A stretch of 47,315 bases of DNA from Rhizophagus sp. LPA8_4_AMF (GCA_021464525.1 JADRCO010000158.1:1-47315), one strand, 5' to 3'; shown: positions 30,056 to 40,925, counted from the stretch's first letter. The notes: generated by a model from the sequence alone, not told the origin. Translations and numbers: made by a program.

Positions 30056-31273
30056 TTACCCAATTATTACATATCTGACTTGACCACCTCCCCGAATTTC
30101 TTTAATTTTGCCACAATGTCTCAAAATAGATAATATAGCACGACCATTTGCATCCATCTTAAAGTTGATTTTTTGATTTGTTGTTTTAAGATCGTTCTCG
30201 GTAATAAAGTCTTTACCTTAATTACAAGGTGCAATCATTTCTTTTATTGAGAATTACGAGTAAATTGCCATTTATTTAATAATAAATTAGTAAAATACCT
30301 CTTGTTTCTTCATTATCGGCTTCTTTATATTCCTAAAAAAATCATTAATTAATGTATATCTAACATTTTTTTAAATAATCAGATTTTTATCTTACCCAAT
30401 ATTTTTGTTTCATACTATGGCTTAGAGAACTCTGCTGAGATTTGAGAATAGTATATTTTTCCCGAACGACTTTATTGAAATCGTCAATAGCCTCATTTAC
30501 TTTATCACGTGATATACGATTATTATGAATATATCTAATAAATAGATGGAAAAAAAATTAAGGGAAAAATCTTATTTATAATATTAATTAAAACATACTT
30601 TGGTACATGTTCAAACTCCGTTACAGTGACATACGATAAACCTAAAGCTATAAAAGTATCATTTGTAGGTTTCTGAGGTACATAAAATGGATTCTCTTCG
30701 ATGTACGTTAAATCAATTTCCTGTGATGTATCTTGTTCTTGTAATTTGTTATTCCTACATAAAACAATTATTAATACTAAAAAAATTGCGCGTAAATTAT
30801 TCATGCATATTTACGATGGATAAACGTTTGTCCGATCAAATGTCGGATACTCGTTATTTCCTGGTAAATGCTTTGGTAAATGTTGACTTATCCATTCCAG
30901 ATGTTCATGCTGTGACTGTAATTTAGCTCTAATTTCCTTTAAAAAAACAATAAAGTATAAATTAATTAGCAAAAATTATAAAAAATACCGAAACTTATCA
31001 TGAAAATATACATCGGTTCTCCCTATAGCAGCCTTTTCTTCTCCTAAAAACTTTAACATTTGAGAAACGCGAGTTTCAAACTCGCTAATCGAGTCACGTA
31101 ATTCGCGAAGCAACTCGTCCGTTTCTTCACAAGCGCCTATGAAGGTGTTCTGTTATGCTTCAACAACGTAAAATAAAGCTAAATAAAATCATTTTATTAC
31201 CGTCTGTCCTGAAAAGCATACAATACTTAAGTTCACGTAAGCGGTCATTAAATTCTTTCATCATAGTTTCCAT
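30056..31273 (-). CDS. SKA1: Spindle and kinetochore-associated protein 1 (Ska1)
   Basis: Microtubule-binding subunit of the Ska complex, which couples kinetochores to spindle microtubules. The start METMMKEFNDRLRELK (31,273-31,201) joins to GACEETDELLRELRDS and EFETRVSQMLKFLGEEKAAI, an N-terminal coiled coil for complex assembly. After a linker come NPFYVPQKPTNDTFIALGLS and then the C-terminal winged-helix microtubule-binding domain: YVTVTEFEHVPKY, RISRDKVNEAIDDFNKVVRE, KYTIL, KDFITENDLKT, AILSILRHCGKIKEIRGGG and QVRYVIIG-stop. The LNILRHC..RLSEVRGGGLTRYVI-type end is diagnostic of Ska1 in animals. About seven exons; total about 270 aa (human Ska1 is 255). Short pieces of it are open in isolation but only the spliced chain makes sense. 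Confidence 0.9.
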
Positions 31274-32679
31274 TGTTATTTTATAAATTTATTCGTAAAA
31301 GAAAAACGCGCAATACAGTACTCCTAAATACGATGCATAAAATCACGTGATAAATCGATTTCGCTCTTCAGACTCCGTTAATGCTGTTCGAATACAGATA
31401 GATGCTTGTGATTCTTTTGATATCATGCATGAATTTATTAATAATACTATTAATTATTATATCATTTTTCACAATCTTCTAATAAAATAAAAAATGGGTT
31501 TGTAATAATTTCTTAGTAAAATTGATTGAATTGTAAAATAAGTAAAAAAAGGCTCATTATAAAAGGTAAGTTTCAAGCTACTGTAATTTTAAATTTTTTT
31601 TTTTTAATAATACAGACTTATATTAATATTAAAAGTACAAATTTGAGCCTGTTTATTATGATGGTAAAGTTAAAAAAAAAAAATTAAAATTTACTAAAAT
31701 ATAAGTCTATAATAAATCAAAGAAAACTATATAAATCTCATTTAAAGAATAAGGGCCAATCAGTTACTATACTGCTTATATTATACAGATTATTTATTAC
31801 AAAAAAAAGCAATTGTTAGAAAATTGTAAAGCAATATAGAGTAGATGGAAGTTCTTTATTTAGTAATAATACTCTAATTTTGTTTTACATTGATAATTAT
31901 TTGAAAATTATAATAAAGTATTTTGTATGTTAAATTATAGTAATTATTATAATATATAAATTAATATAAATAAAAATAAATAAAATCATTACTTCAATAA
32001 TACTAAAATAATGTGAATATTGGATTTAAATAATAAATATATCAGGAATATTATGAAATTAATCTGATATTAATCTGATATTCCTTTATCCAAAATTCCA
32101 TATAATCATTTCCAATCTGCATTAAGAACTGGTTATGAAATGGGTAAATCAACTAGTTTCCATTTAGGTTAAAATCAAAAATATATAATAGGGTAATTGG
32201 ATATATGAAAATTGTCTAGCAGCTTTTTATTTGACTAGTAATATATGAAGCAACATATAGATTTACCAATTTTAATATATATAAAGAGTGTAGTATTATG
32301 AAAATGTTGGAGAAATATTTATTATATACTAATTGATTATTTTAAATGAAATAAATTTAAATTATAAAATTAAATTATATAATTATTTATTAATAATAAC
32401 TGATAATGATATTGAAAATAAAAGTGCACTAGTTAAAAAAAGATTTATTAGGTACCTAATATGTATATGATTCATATTTTATAATACACCACATATTAAA
32501 TACATATCAAATAGTTTTTCAAATCAGCAATATATTATATACCTGATTTTTTTTAATAATTGTACAATAAAAATATAAATTTCAGACTTCTAATATCCAT
32601 TCTAATAGTCACTAATATACCTATTAGACCTGATAGATATTAATGATCTATTTTATATATATCAAATATCCAATACGGC
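31274..32679. other. AT-rich spacer, start of the repeat-rich compartment
   Basis: SKA1 promoter in the first few hundred bases. From about 31,440 onward the DNA is A/T-rich with long A-runs and no open frame. GGTACC-type repeat words start appearing near 32,450. Confidence 0.5.
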
Positions 32680-32843
32680 CAACCCTTGATATAGTGAACC
32701 CTAGATTCTGGACTTCAATTTCACTATAGGGGTATAGCGAAGATTTTAAGTAATTTGATTGGCTATTTCACTATAATGAGAGTATATTAATTATAAGTGT
32801 ACTTAAAATTCACTATATTAAGAGTTTACTATATTAAGGGTTG
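32680..32843. mobile_element. MITE (TIR CAACCCTTRATATAGTRAA)
   Basis: A 164-bp element. The left end reads CAACCCTTGATATAGTGAAC; the right end reversed reads CAACCCTTAATATAGTAAAC. The word TATAGTGAA or its complement TTCACTATA recurs in between (for example near 32,712, 32,767 and 32,810), so the arms carry short internal repeats. No coding capacity. Possibly a pogo/Tc1-type non-autonomous element, but this is inferred from the end sequence only. Confidence 0.7.
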
Positions 32844-32959
32844 ACTATATATATAATATTTATTTTTTATTTATTATATATATCATTCATTAGATGATAT
32901 ATTATATATCAGCACATTTTTTATACTTTAGTAATATATTGGATACTCATAATCATAGG

Positions 32960-33450
32960 TCAAAAAAAAATCTATTCTATACATATCTGGTATCTATATA
33001 TCAGTAACCAATAAAGTACATATCAGATATATCTACTATATAATAATTATTTTTCTGTGTAATCATGATGTTTAGATTACATATTTATATTTGTGTACCT
33101 GTAACGTTTAGACTACAATTTATATCTGTATGACCGTAATGTTTAGACTACAATTTATACCTGTATACCTGTAACGTTTAGAAAACTATATAAAATTACG
33201 TTTATAAACCTGTAATTAGAAATTTTTTTATTAAATAAACCATCATACTAATGATATCACGTGAATGTTTATCTGACATTGCAGAGTAATAGGTTCAACA
33301 GCTAGTATATATTAATAACATATCAGATATCTGATTTGATTTCTAATACGCAAACTTTAAATATGATTAAATTACCAGGTATCCAATATCTAAAATATTA
33401 ATTACTATATATTATATAATACATATTAGATACCTGATATATGTATAATT
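32960..33450. repeat. Dispersed repeat, copy A (TATCAG / GGTATC words)
   Basis: Shares ordered blocks with 37,540-37,830: ATCTAT-CTA-ACATATC, then a CTATATATCAGTAACYAAT block, GTACATAT, TAATRCRCAAACYTT and TAATATGA/AATATGAT, then AGGTATCC/AGGTGTCT. Similar words occur at 42,010-42,285. Looks like diverged copies of one non-coding element. Confidence 0.6.
33070..33205. repeat. 35-36-bp tandem repeat, about 3.5 units
   Basis: Units start with GTTTAGA at 33,070, 33,106, 33,141 and 33,176. The consensus is GTTTAGACTACAATTTATAY, followed by CTGTATACCTGTAAY. The last unit has diverged. It sits inside dispersed repeat copy A. Confidence 0.85.
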
Positions 33451-34028
33451 TTTAAGTTAAATAATAATTTAAAATTACATGTTTGTTAATTATTATGTGA
33501 TTTTTTAAACTAAATCTTTTTCTAATTAATTTATTTTCTATAAGGTTATTATAACAAATAAAAAAAAAATACATTATTTTGTTAATATTTATTTTATGCA
33601 GATCAGATCAGATTAGATTTGTTCAATTTCATTCAATTTATTATATAATTTAATAATTTAAGACTAAATTGTAATAAGCATTATATAGAACTCTTTTTAA
33701 TGATTCTCTAGATTACAAATTTGTGAAAAAAAATTTTATTTTTCATAATATCCTTTATCAAATATATCTGGAAGTATTTTGAAACTAACTTTACAAAAGC
33801 TCTTTTGTAAAGCCTAGACGAAAATAAAAAAACAAAACTTTTAGCTATGACTGAACACTTTATGAAAAAAATTTTCTATAATAATGATAAACTACTTATG
33901 TTTACTTGCCTATAACCGTCAAATGAAAACTGAACAGAAATACTTAAAAGAAATTTTAAAGCAAGAATATGAAACAAAAATAAAAAATTTTGATAAAATA
34001 GTCTCTTCTACTGGACTTGATAATAGCT

Positions 34029-34060
34029 ATATGGGCTGTTGCAAAAAGATTAATACCTCA
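34029..34060. repeat. Inverted repeat flanking DDE pseudogene, left copy
   Basis: Reads ATATGGGCTGTTGCAAAAAG on plus, then ATTAATACCTCA. It matches the reverse complement of 35,715-35,746 at 31 of 32 positions, bracketing the transposase pseudogene. On this side a plus-strand frame of 87 codons (33,884-34,147) runs through it and reads MGCCKKINTS; the right copy read on minus gives MGCCKKIDTS. Confidence 0.8.
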
Positions 34061-34279
34061 GATATTGCATTGATAAAAAAAATTTTATTATGTAATTTTC
34101 TTTTTTTATTTAATAAATATTATCAGTATATATTGGGAAAGATATGATATAAATATTACGTTATATCACGTAATCATCATCAGAACTACTATAAACATCA
34201 AATTCATCATCGGTAAATTGTATGTTTTTGTCAGACTCAAAATATTCCTTAGCGTTTTTAAGTGCTTTTCTTCAAAGTC

Positions 34280-35635
34280 CTACAATAACTTTTGAAGAAA
34301 TTTTTCTTTAAATGCATTTAGTAATTTATTTCTAACAGATAAAAGGTTTAGATGTGAACCTAAACGTGCAACTTCACCCTTCACAACTGACCAAACACTT
34401 TCAATAGGTTGCAGTTCGCAATGGTAAGGAGGAGTAAAATTAACTTTATGTTCATACTGTTCTGCAATTTTAACACAAGCAAATGGGACCTTTTCTTTGT
34501 TCATTCGAACTAGCTCCAAAAGTTCTGGTTTTCTTAACTCATCAGAAAAAGCAATATCATGTGCATGTAACCAATCAATAATTTCTTGCTTTTTTGTATT
34601 CAAAGTTGGAATACTTTCAACTCTTTATTTGTGATAGCTTGCCCCATTCATGTGAATACATACAGACCCATATTTTTCTTGAAGTGTTTTGCAAAGAGTT
34701 GAAAAAAGGTTTTCAAAAATTTCTGCAGTAAAATTTCCATGATAATCTATTTGGTTGGGGACAATATTTGCTTCTTTAACAACATCAGGAATATCATTTC
34801 ATTCTTCAGCATTATTCCTCTTTCTTCCTCTGTTGCTTGGAAGTTTAATTGTTGGGTCCCAAATATGAATAGAGTTAGGAACAAGTTTACCATCTAGCTT
34901 GTTGGAAAATCCATTTTAGAATACAATAATTGCTCCAAAAATTACCACTAACAGACCATGACCAGATGCTAAAACAACACCATGATGAGGAACCCATGTA
35001 TTGTGAGTATTGTGATGTAAATGACAATATGATTTATCAAAAAAAACTTCTGGACAACATGGGACATCATTTTGACCTTCTAAATTGGTAAAACGAAAAT
35101 GTAAATAACAGCTACAGAAGGCAATATTGTTTGGTGACTCATGAAGAACATTTTTACGCTCTTCTTGACCATAATAAAAGCCCAACTTGTGTAATATTCA
35201 AAAAAACTTCCATCTAGACAAGTCATATCCCTTTTCAGCAAGAAATTATTGTAAAGTATGTGTAGAAAGTTGCTCAGCAGTTTTATTAGCATTTAAAATT
35301 TTTGTGCGTAAAATTTCTGAAAGGTTTTTGTCAGGTTGTAATTTAGGTCATTCAAAAGTTTTATGTGGTGTAAAAGTATTGTCACCATGACTCTTCCAGT
35401 CTGACACCACCCGTCCAACTGTACATTCCCCTATGCCTAACACCTTAGCAACATGCTTGCGTAGTGTGACCTTCTGATGATCCTCCTTTTTAGAGTTAGC
35501 CCCCAAAAAATAATTGTAAACATTAATAACTATCAACTTTTCATTGTCAGTTAATGGTGCACCACTCCGTTTTGTAGAGGAAATATCCATGGTAAAGTAA
35601 AATAATGTTAGTAAAAAATGTTTATTCGAAGTCAT
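34280..35635 (-). pseudogene. Tc1/mariner-like DDE transposase, inactivated
   Basis: The N-terminal piece (35,635-35,348) is a helix-turn-helix region: LTDNEKLIVINVYNYFLG, LRKHVAKVLGIGECTVGRVV, then DNTFTPHK. The frame breaks, and the catalytic core resumes at 35,185 with FYYGQEERKNVLHESPNN and FFDKSYCHLHHNTHNTWVPH (first Asp kept). It breaks again into LVPNSIHIWDPTIKLPSNRG. A further piece reads HMNGASYHK followed by a stop, where the family normally has HMDGA, so the second catalytic Asp is lost. The final piece (34,603-34,280) reads IIDWLHAHDIAFSDELRKPE and PPYHCELQPIESVWSVVKGE (catalytic Glu kept). At least three frame breaks or stops plus the Asp change mean it cannot be active. Confidence 0.85.
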
Positions 35636-35714
35636 TTTAATATATATTTTTTTTCAGCCCACCTTGTTTTGGTCGCACAGTATTTGTTTTGGTGTAGATT
35701 ATTTCCTTTTTAGG

Positions 35715-35746
35715 TGAGGTATCAATCTTTTTGCAACAGCCCATAT
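35715..35746. repeat. Inverted repeat flanking DDE pseudogene, right copy
   Basis: Right partner of the 34,029-34,060 repeat, with one mismatch over 32 bp. The pair lies about 250 bp outside the transposase on the left and 80 bp outside on the right. It may be the element's subterminal inverted repeat, or two inverted copies of a small coding piece (MGCCKKI). Confidence 0.75.
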
Positions 35747-35886
35747 CAAAGTTATCATTTCCAACATAATTATGAACTGGAAGGTCAATCTCATTTACCC
35801 TGATGCCAACCTCAGTATGGTAACTGCAGATAATGACAAGTATCAATCAACAATTAACACACCTCCTGTTAATAAAGATGATTTAT

Positions 35887-36225
35887 TTATACTGTATTTG
35901 TAATATCTAAATCAAAAAGGAAACATGAGAGAAAAAAAGTTAAGATGCATGCTGCTACTGCAGCTAAACAACAATAAAGTACTGTAACACTAAACAAACA
36001 AAATGCGTTTTCCTTCACCACATCATGTGATGATAATAAAACTCTGCCTAAAGGTACAATACCTGTCAAACCTATTGATGAGACCAAACTCATCAACACC
36101 AAAGGACCAGCTTTAAAAAAAGGAATTAAAGCGCTCAAAACTGGCAAACAGAATGCAAATAATGTATAATAAGTTTTAAAATATGGGTTAAAATTGGTGA
36201 AATCATGGAATAAAGTAGAATTCAT
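35887..36225 (-). CDS. Small hydrophobic hypothetical protein
   Basis: An uninterrupted frame of 112 codons in a compartment where most other frames are broken. The product is membrane-like. One hydrophobic segment lies around residues 19-58 (FAFCLPVLSALIPFF, then LVLMSLVSSIGLTGIVPLG); a second lies around residues 76-106 (FCLFSVTVLYCCLAAVAACI, then LTFFLSCFLF). It is Cys-rich in the second segment. No family recognised. It may be a cargo or second gene of a nearby transposon, an exon of a larger gene, or chance. Base composition is noticeably less AT-rich than its flanks, which mildly favours a coding origin. Confidence 0.35.
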   Translation of the reverse strand: MNSTLFHDFTNFNPYFKTYYTLFAFCLPVLSALIPFFKAGPLVLMSLVSSIGLTGIVPLGRVLLSSHDVVKENAFCLFSVTVLYCCLAAVAACILTFFLSCFLFDLDITNTV

Positions 36226-37021
36226 ATATCACCTGATATTGGATATCCTTTATGCAATATCGTTAAATACTTAACTGGGTTTAAAACAATGGAATGAGTT
36301 TATTAAATTATTTTATTTTTTTTACCATTATTAAAAGGACAATTACCACTAAGATAATAAAAAAATTAAATTGTTGGCAAATAAAATAATAAAAAATCTG
36401 CTGATAACATTAAAGAATTTAACTTTAAAATTATAGTAACCTTTTAGAATGGTTAAATTTTATTAAAGCTGTTAAGTTATGCATTCAATCTTTAATAGAA
36501 TTTGAAGAGCTAGATTTAATTCAAAATTTATTAATAGAATTTTACAATCATTATATAAGGTAATTTTTTTATAAAATTTATATATATCTTCTTTTTTAAA
36601 TAATATTTATAAATATATTAATTAATCTGTGTAAATTTTTGTGCAATAGCTTATATAGTTTGGAAGAAAAAAGATTACCTGCATTTTTTATTTCTTTTCA
36701 TTATTTATTGGAGTTGCTATTTATTATTAGTAGCGATCATTATCGGTATCACGTGATTATAATTAGTAAATGCAAACATCTATTTTATTTATTATATTAT
36801 TTAATAATTTTTAATATTAACATATTAACAATAAAAAGCTGCTAAATATTTTAAAATCCCAAACTTTAATCTCTAAAGCCCAAAGCCTAATTAAAATTTG
36901 CATCTGACTCCTAAAAAATTTCACTTAATTCTACACCTTTTGAAGCACCACCAATTATTCTATAATTAAACCAGTATTAAACCAATCAAATATTGTATAA
37001 TACACAATAGCATTTATATAT
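36226..37021. other. AT-rich spacer left of the hAT fragment
   Basis: No confident gene. A plus-strand stretch at about 36,434-36,560 is open (LLEWLNFIKAVKLCIQSLIE) and ends at a possible donor GTAATT, and 36,639-36,845 is also open. Neither matches a family I can name. They could be further decayed pieces of the hAT element. Confidence 0.4.
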
Positions 37022-37339
37022 CAGTGGTGGAACTTAATAATTGATGGACACAGCTTATTATCTCGTCTTGCAAAAATTATTTTTTCAATAACACCATATT
37101 CAGCCAGCTGCGAATGCCTTTTTTTGGCCCTTGAGTGGATGTTTAGTAAAAGGAGAACAAATTTAAATGTGCAAACTATTGAATGTATGTCCAAGTTTTA
37201 TACTCATAATATTCATTCACTTTCAAATAGTAAAAGATCCTTGAATCACATTGGAAGTAGTATATCAAATGATGATGTTCAAAAAATGATAGATACTTTA
37301 GTAAGTCATGTGATCAGTGGATCACATGATCAAAAGTAG
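37022..37339 (+). pseudogene. hAT transposase C-terminal dimerisation fragment
   Basis: The open frame reads QWWNLIIDGHSLLSRLAKII, then FSITPYSASCECLFLALEWM, then FSKRRTNLNVQTIECMSKFY. This is the hAT dimerisation signature (WW...LSRLA..ILSI..SSASCER.FS...W....RR..L....E.M...Y), with Cys-Leu in place of the usual Glu-Arg/Val. Only the last roughly 100 residues remain; the DDE core and N-terminal zinc finger are not visible upstream. It is therefore a truncated relic. A perfect hairpin lies at its 3' end. Confidence 0.75.
37306..37329. repeat. Perfect 10-bp stem, 4-nt loop hairpin
   Basis: TCATGTGATC, loop AGTG, GATCACATGA. It lies at the 3' end of the hAT fragment. A related CACATGATTAATT occurs at about 37,391. 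Confidence 0.85.
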
Positions 37340-37539
37340 TACAAGAAAGATATAATTGTGTAACTGAGGCGCAGTATGATGAAATAAGTCACATGATTAA
37401 TTAAATTAATATAAATAGGACTGTATATATCAATCAAATGAAAGAAGAAGTTTGGCGTATTTTGGTTTAGCTACTGTAACGAAAAATTCACATTTACCAG
37501 AAGCTTAATTTTTTGCATAATTCTATCCTTATCACAGGT

Positions 37540-37830
37540 TAAAAAATGATCTATCCTACACATATCAAATACCTATATATCAGTAACTAATCAGGTACAT
37601 ATTATGCATTTTTACATATTAACAAAATATCAGGTACCCGATTTGTTACCTAATGCACAAACCTTTAATATGAGTTAAAAATAAAAATTATCAGGTGTCT
37701 GATATACAAACTATTAATCACTGATCTGTTAATCAAATCTGTCAGATGCATATCGGATACCTACTATATATCAGTAATCAGTTAAATATCAGGTAATTTT
37801 ACATATCAAGTATCCAGCCTGTATCCTATT
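37540..37830. repeat. Dispersed repeat, copy B
   Basis: Diverged copy of the 32,960-33,450 element, in the same orientation and block order (ATATATCAGTAACTAAT, CAGGTACATATT, TAATGCACAAACCTTTAATA, CAGGTGTCTGATATAC). It is the immediate left flank of the satellite array. Confidence 0.6.
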
Positions 37831-37899
37831 TTATATAACATACAAATTTTTATAATCCATTTCAACTAAAATTTTTTTTTTAAATTCATTTTTTTTTAA

Positions 37900-40800
37900 A
37901 TAAAAATTTTGAAGATAATTTTTATAAATAAATTTTAAAATCCATTTGATCAGTAATTTTTAATAGGAATTTTATTTAAGAAATTTTTAAGAATCAATTT
38001 ATTTAGGGCATTTTTTGATAGATTTTTTTTAAAAAATTTTTAAGAGTTCGTTTAGAGAGATTTTTTTAAAAAATTTTCTAAGGATTTATTTAAAGATTGT
38101 TTTTTAACTAAAAGAATCAGTTATTCTAAGAGTTTGTTTGGAAAAATTATTTTTTGAGATTTCTTTAACTAAAGGGTCATTTGAAACACTTTTTGATAAA
38201 GAAATTTTTAAAGGTTCGTTTGGGAAAATTATTTTTTAAGAATTTTTTGACTGAAGGAATCATTTTGATAGAGAAATTTTGTTTTGGAAAATTACTTTTT
38301 AAGGAAATCATTTAGGGTATTTTTTGATAGAAAACTTTTTAAAGGTTCATTTAGAGATTGTTTTTTGAGAATTTTTTTTTAACTAAAGGGATCGTTTGGA
38401 ATATTTTTTCAAAAACAATTTCTAAGAGTTCGTTTGAGAATATTATTTTTTAAGAATTTTTAATTGAAAGAATTATTTGAGACATTTTTTTGATAGAGAA
38501 TTTTCTAAGGATTCGTTTGAAGAAATTATTTTTTGGGAATTTTTTAACTAAAGGGATCGTTTAGGATACTTTTTCATAAAGAAATTTCTAAGGGTTCATT
38601 TAGGAACATTATTTTTTGAGAATTTTTAACTGAAGAAATCATTTTGATAGAAAAATTTCATTTTGGAAAATTACTTTTTAAGATCATTTAGGGCATTTTT
38701 TAATAAAGAACTTTTTAAGGGTTCGTTTAGAAACATCATTTTTTGAGAATTTTTAACTTAAGAAATTGTTTGTGACATTTTTTTGATAGAGAATTTTCTA
38801 AGGATTTGTTTATTTGAAAAATTATTTTTGAGAATTTTAATTGAGAATCGTTTTGTTAGAGAATTTTTTAAGGGTTCATTTAGAAAGATTATTTTTTGAG
38901 AATTTTAATTAAAGGGATTATTTGGGACACTTTTTCATAAAGAAATTTCCAAGAGTTCATTTGAAAAAATTATTTTTTAAGAATATTTAACTGAAGGAAT
39001 TGTTTAAGACATTTTTTTAATAGAGAATTTTCTAAGGATTTATTTGTTTTGGGAAATTATTTTTGAGAATTTTTAATTAAAAAAATCGTTTTAATAGAGA
39101 ATTTTCTTAGAGTTTGTTTGGAGAGATTATTTTTTTAATTGAAGGGTCATTTAGAATATTTTTTGATAAAGAAATTTCTAAAGGTTTATTTGGGAAAATT
39201 ATTTTTTAAGAATTTTTTGACTGAAGGAATCATTTTGATAAAAAAATTTCATTTTAAAAAATTACTTTTTAAGGAGATCATTTAGGGCATTTTTTGATAG
39301 AAAACTTTCTAAGGGTTTGTTTGGAGAAATTATTTTTTGAGAATTTTTTAACTAAAGAGATTGTTTGGGATACTTATTTATAAAAAAATTTTTAAGGGTT
39401 CGTTTGAGAACATTATTTTTTGAGAATTTTTAATTGAAGGAATTGTTTAGAATATTTTTTTAATAGAGAATTTTCTAAGAGTTCGTTTGGAAAAATTATT
39501 TTTTGAGAATTTTTTATCTAAAGAAATCGTTTTGAACACATTTTCATAAAGAAATTTCTAAGGGTTCATTTAGAAACATTATTTTTAAAAATTTTTAACT
39601 GAAGAAATTGTTTGGAACACTTTTTTGATAGAGAATTTTCTAAGGATTTGTTTGTTTGAAGAAATTTTTTTGAGAATTTTTAATTGAAGGAATTGTTTTG
39701 ATAGAAAATTTTCTAAAGGTTCATTTGGAAAGATTATTTTTTGAAATTTCTTTAACTAAAGGAATCATTTGGGACACTTTTTGATAAAAAAATTTCTAAA
39801 TATTCTTTTGGAAAAATTATTTTTTGAGAATTTTTTGACTTAAGGAATCGTTTGATAGAAAAATTTCGTTTTGAAAAATTACTTTTTAAGGAGATCATTT
39901 AGAGTATTTTTTGATAGAGAAATTTCTAAAGGTTTGTTTGAAAACATTATTTTTTAAGAATTTTTAATTGTAAAAATTGTTTGGAACATTTTTTTGATAG
40001 AGAATTTCTAAGAGTTTGTTTGGAAAGATTATTTTTTGAGAATTTTTAATTAAAGGGATCATTTGAAATAATTTTTTATAAAGAAATTTCTAAGAGTTCG
40101 TTTAGGAACATTATTTTTGAGATTTTTAATTGAAGAAATTGTTTAAAACATTTTTTTAATAGAGAATTTTCTAAGGATTTGTTTGTTTTAGAAAATTATT
40201 TTAAGAATTTTTAATTGAAAAAATCGTTTGATAGAGAATTTTCTAAGGGTTCGTTTGGAAAGATTATTTTTTGAGATTTCTTTAACTAAAGAGATTGTTT
40301 GGAACACTTTTTGATAAAGAAATTTCTAAAGGTTCGTTTGGAAAAATTATTTTTTAAGAATTTTTTGACTGAAGGAATCATTTTGATAGAGAAATTTCAT
40401 TTTAGAAAATTACTTTTTAAGGAGATCATTTAGAGTATTTTTTGATAAAGAAATTTCTAAAAATTCATTCATTTGGAGAGATTGTTTTTTTGAGAATATT
40501 TTAACTAAAAAGATTGTTTGAAATACTTTTTCATAAAGAAATTTCTAAGAGTTCGTTTGAGAACATTATTTTTTGAGAATTTTTAATTGTAGGAATTGTT
40601 TGGGATATTTTTTTAATAGAGAATTTTCTAAAGGTTCATTTGGAGAGATTATTTTTTGAGAATTTTTTAACTAAAAGGATCATTTAGAATACTTTTTTAT
40701 AAAGAATTTTCTAAGGGTTTGTTTAGGACATTATTTTTGAGAATTTTAACTAAAGGAATCATTTTGATAGAAAAATTTTATTTGAAAAATCATTTTTTAA

Positions 40801-40925
40801 GAAGTCATTTAGGGTATTTTTTGATAGAGAATTTTCTAAGAGTTTGTTTAAAGAGATTATTTTTGAGATTTTTTAATTAAAGGGATGTTTAGGACATTTT
40901 TTGATAGAGAAATTTCATTTGAAGT
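37900..40925. repeat. Higher-order tandem satellite array (82-bp and 130-bp units)
   Basis: About 3 kb of diverged tandem repeats. Taking the word AAGGGTTCGTTTGG (and variants) as the phase mark, I find it about every 81-84 bp, with some 70-75-bp units. Longer units of 125-131 bp end near 38,341, 38,717, 39,311, 39,927, 40,458 and 40,838, that is, every 376-616 bp. The 82-bp unit is itself two similar halves of about 41 bp: AAGGGATCGTTTGGGACAC with TTTTTGATAAAGAAATTT, and AAGGGTTCGTTTGGAAAAAT with TATTTTTTGAGAATTTT. The long unit adds a third half-type containing ATTTCATTTTGGAAAATTAC. Stops occur in all frames, so it is not coding. Edges are gradual on the left and sharp on the right at TGATCAGACTGATCA. 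Confidence 0.9.

Noticed and set aside
36434..36845. Plus-strand open stretches left of the hAT fragment as a two-exon gene
   Set aside because: A possible donor and acceptor exist, but the peptides match nothing I know and composition is low-complexity; kept only as a note.
37900..40925. The tandem array as a repetitive protein gene
   Set aside because: Stops occur in every frame and most unit lengths are not multiples of three.
30056..40925. A functional link between the SKA1 gene and the nearby satellite array
   Set aside because: Physical closeness of a kinetochore gene to a satellite says nothing about the satellite's role; treated as coincidence.
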